Shown here: positions 62,069 to 64,000 of the stretch, piece by piece
Numbering within the stretch: the first letter of the stretch is position 1
Layout: each line of letters opens with the position of its first letter
Source: Cryobacterium algoricola
GTDB lineage: Bacteria > Actinomycetota > Actinomycetes > Actinomycetales > Microbacteriaceae
Reading direction: 5' to 3'
Length of the DNA: 64,000 nt
Assembly: GCF_004402485.1 (NCBI RefSeq)
Contig: NZ_SOFG01000011.1
Location: 248,001 to 312,000 of the forward strand
The notes under the pieces: model-generated
Database searches by the model: none
Told to the model about the DNA's origin: nothing
The model's input: only the letters and a program-made list of their open reading frames with translations
Position numbers and translations under genes: made by a program

Positions 62069-63013
62069 TCACGCCTTGACGCTGCCGGCGGCGAGGCCGG
62101 ACTGCCAGTAGCGCTGGAGGAACAGGAACGCGACGACGATCGGGATGATCGTGAGCATCGAACCGGTGATCACCAGGTTGTAGATCACGTCACCTCCGAC
62201 GGTCTGCGCCTGGTTGCTCCACTGCTTGAGTCCCACGGTGAGCGGGTACCAGGTCGGTTCGCTCAGCATGATCAGGGGCAGGAAGTAGTTGTTCCAGGTG
62301 GCCACGAGGGTGAACAGCAGCACGGTCACGAGACCGGGGGCGAGGAGCTTGAGCGAGATGGTGAAGAAGGTGCGGAATTCGCCTGCTCCGTCCATGCGTG
62401 CTGCCTCGAGCACCTCGGTCGGCACGGCGTCGAGCGCGTACGTCCAGATCAGGTACAGGCCGAACGGGCTGATCAACGAGGGCAGGATGACCGCCCACGG
62501 CGTGTTCGTGAGACCCATCTGGCTGAACATGAGGAAGGTCGGGACCGCGAGGGCCGTTCCGGGGATCGCGACGGCACCGAGCACGACCGCGAAGACGGCC
62601 TTCTTGCCGGGGAAGTTGAATTTAGCCAGGCCATAGCCGCCGAGGGCCGCGAGGAACGTGGCCCCTCCCGCCCCGACGACGACATACATCAGCGTGTTGC
62701 CGAACCAGCGGACGAAGACTCCGTCGTTGTAGGTGACGGTCGCGACGATGTTGTCCCAGAGCGCGTTCGGGCCGCTGAACCAAAGGCCGAACGAGTTGAG
62801 CAGCTCGGCCTGGGTCTTCGTCGAGTTCACGAAGAGCCAGAACAAGGGCAGCAGGCTGTAGAGGACCAGCGCACCCATGATGATGGTGAGCAGGATCGAC
62901 TTCCTGGTGTGCAGGCCCTGGTTGGACTTGTTCGTGCGGGTGTAGCGGGACATCCGTGGGGCCTTTGCCGGGCGTGCGGACACGTTCACTCTGGCCTGGT
63001 CAGTGGTGGACAT
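62069..63013 (-). CDS. Carbohydrate ABC transporter permease (MalG-like)
   Basis: The 314-residue protein has six membrane helices and the EAA loop that contacts the ATPase: EAARMDGAGEFRTFFTISLK, near residue 208. The N-terminal 40 residues are basic. It starts 1 nt after the MalF-like gene with AAGGAGG upstream. No ATPase gene is seen; such systems in actinobacteria often use a shared MsiK-type ATPase encoded elsewhere. Confidence 0.94.
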   Translation of the reverse strand: MSTTDQARVNVSARPAKAPRMSRYTRTNKSNQGLHTRKSILLTIIMGALVLYSLLPLFWLFVNSTKTQAELLNSFGLWFSGPNALWDNIVATVTYNDGVFVRWFGNTLMYVVVGAGGATFLAALGGYGLAKFNFPGKKAVFAVVLGAVAIPGTALAVPTFLMFSQMGLTNTPWAVILPSLISPFGLYLIWTYALDAVPTEVLEAARMDGAGEFRTFFTISLKLLAPGLVTVLLFTLVATWNNYFLPLIMLSEPTWYPLTVGLKQWSNQAQTVGGDVIYNLVITGSMLTIIPIVVAFLFLQRYWQSGLAAGSVKA

Positions 63014-63014
63014 C

Positions 63015-63944
63015 TCAGACCTCCTTCCGCGAACCGGAGTTCTGCACGATGTAGGCGATCACGGCGGTGATGAGGCCGACGATGATCGCGATGGTGGCCG
63101 AGTAGTTGTACTGCTGACCGGCGAAGGACAGGTTGTATGCGTACATGTTCGGGGAGAAATAGGTCGAAATGGTGTTGGGCGCCAGGGACTGCAGGATGCT
63201 CGGCTCGTTGAAGAGCTGGAAGCTGCCGATGACCGAGAAGATGCCGCCGATCACGATCGCGGGACGCAGCGCAGGCATCTTGATGCTGCGGATGATGCGG
63301 AATGCGCCGGCCCCGTCGAGGGAGGCCGCCTCGTAGAGGTCGGTGGGGATCACCCGAAGGGCCGCATAGAACAGGATCATGTTGTACCCGATGAATTCCC
63401 AGGTGACGATGTTGCCGATGCTCGCGAGCACCCAGCTGCTTCCGAGCGGGTCCGGAATGGCGAGGTGGAAGAAGTCATTGAGGTTGCCGACGAGGCCGAA
63501 CTTGGTGCCGTACATGAAGCCCCACATCAGGGTGGCGACGACCGCGGGAACGGCGTACGGCAGGAAGATCGCGATGCGGAAGAAGCTGGACAGGTGCAGG
63601 CGGGCACTGTCGATCGCGAGTGCTGCGAAGAGCGCGATGCCGAGCATGATCGGCACCTGGACGACGAAGAACAGGGTCACCCGCCCCATCGACTCCCAGA
63701 ACTTGGGATCCGTGAGCGCCTGGCCGTAGTTCGCGAAGCCGACGAAGGAGTTGCCTCCGACGAGCTGTTCCTTGAAGAAGCTCAGGTAGATCGAATACAG
63801 CACCGGAGCGATCAGGACGAGGGTGAAGACGACCATGAACGGGGCGATGAACTTCCAGCCGGTCCAGTCGCGCTTCTGCACGTGCGGCTTCCGGGGGCCC
63901 GAAAGCGCCCGGCCACTGGGGGTGAGTGTTGACAGCGTCGTCAT
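63015..63944 (-). CDS. Carbohydrate ABC transporter permease (MalF-like)
   Basis: The 309-residue protein has six membrane helices and the EAA motif YEAASLDGAGAFRIIRSIKM near residue 215. It is the first visible gene of the sugar operon; a regulator, if any, is outside the window beyond 64000. It starts with ATG at 63942-63944. Confidence 0.94.
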   Translation of the reverse strand: MTTLSTLTPSGRALSGPRKPHVQKRDWTGWKFIAPFMVVFTLVLIAPVLYSIYLSFFKEQLVGGNSFVGFANYGQALTDPKFWESMGRVTLFFVVQVPIMLGIALFAALAIDSARLHLSSFFRIAIFLPYAVPAVVATLMWGFMYGTKFGLVGNLNDFFHLAIPDPLGSSWVLASIGNIVTWEFIGYNMILFYAALRVIPTDLYEAASLDGAGAFRIIRSIKMPALRPAIVIGGIFSVIGSFQLFNEPSILQSLAPNTISTYFSPNMYAYNLSFAGQQYNYSATIAIIVGLITAVIAYIVQNSGSRKEV

Positions 63945-64000
63945 TCCTGTTTCTCTGACTCGATGGTGTGGTGCTGCGGATGATGGAGTTCGAGGTTCAC

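Overview
The window is chromosomal DNA of a high-GC Gram-positive bacterium, most likely an actinobacterium of the family Microbacteriaceae (Cryobacterium or Leifsonia type). The indications are strong GC bias at third codon positions, frequent GTG starts, the str and S10 ribosomal operons in close succession, MT0933-type and AbiEi-type small-family proteins, an Rv2578c-family radical SAM protein, and a monoderm type IV pilus set without an outer-membrane secretin. The genus is inferred from protein resemblance; there is no 16S rRNA here. No tRNA, rRNA, CRISPR array, prophage or insertion sequence was found.

Layout. 1-3266 (minus): 5' part of the S10 operon (rpsJ-rplC-rplD-rplW-rplB-rpsS-rplV, the last cut by the window edge). 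3267-5320: a long S10 leader/promoter region, an AbiEi-like protein and a MT0933-like antitoxin. 5463-9862 (minus): the str operon rpsL-rpsG-fusA-tuf. 10232-13368: a GH114-like lipoprotein and three poorly characterised proteins. 13487-25889 (minus): one type IV pilus locus, pilB-pilT-pilC, two major pilins, two minor pilins, a PilX/GspK-like subunit carrying ricin-type QxW repeats, prepilin peptidase, pilM-pilN-pilO. 26015-32499 (minus): a NarL-type response regulator with a large two-bundle membrane kinase, thymidine kinase, and a two-gene split version of the same kinase architecture. 32621-34768: an intein-containing radical SAM gene directly behind a perfect SOS-box-like palindrome. 34908-36380: malate:quinone oxidoreductase.

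36551-47045 is a candidate c-di-GMP/phosphorelay exopolysaccharide island: GH6 endoglucanase-like protein, response regulator with a Pro/Gln/Tyr-rich linker, Hpt-like protein lacking its histidine, processive family-2 glycosyltransferase, lipoprotein, degenerate GGDEF membrane protein, PAS histidine kinase, and an intact GGDEF-EAL protein. 47099-54739: asd, lysC, a TetR regulator with a DUF5692-like membrane protein, recR and dnaX. 54971-63944 (minus): a carbohydrate operon with two ABC permeases, a binding lipoprotein, GH51 arabinofuranosidase, GH42 and GH35 beta-galactosidases, fitting uptake and breakdown of arabinogalactan-type oligosaccharides.

The most interesting parts are the lectin-bearing pilin-like subunit, the fused and split sensor kinases next to the pilus locus, the SOS-box/intein radical SAM gene, and the exopolysaccharide/signalling island with several degenerate signalling domains. 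Functions are inferred from sequence motifs; no database search was possible.
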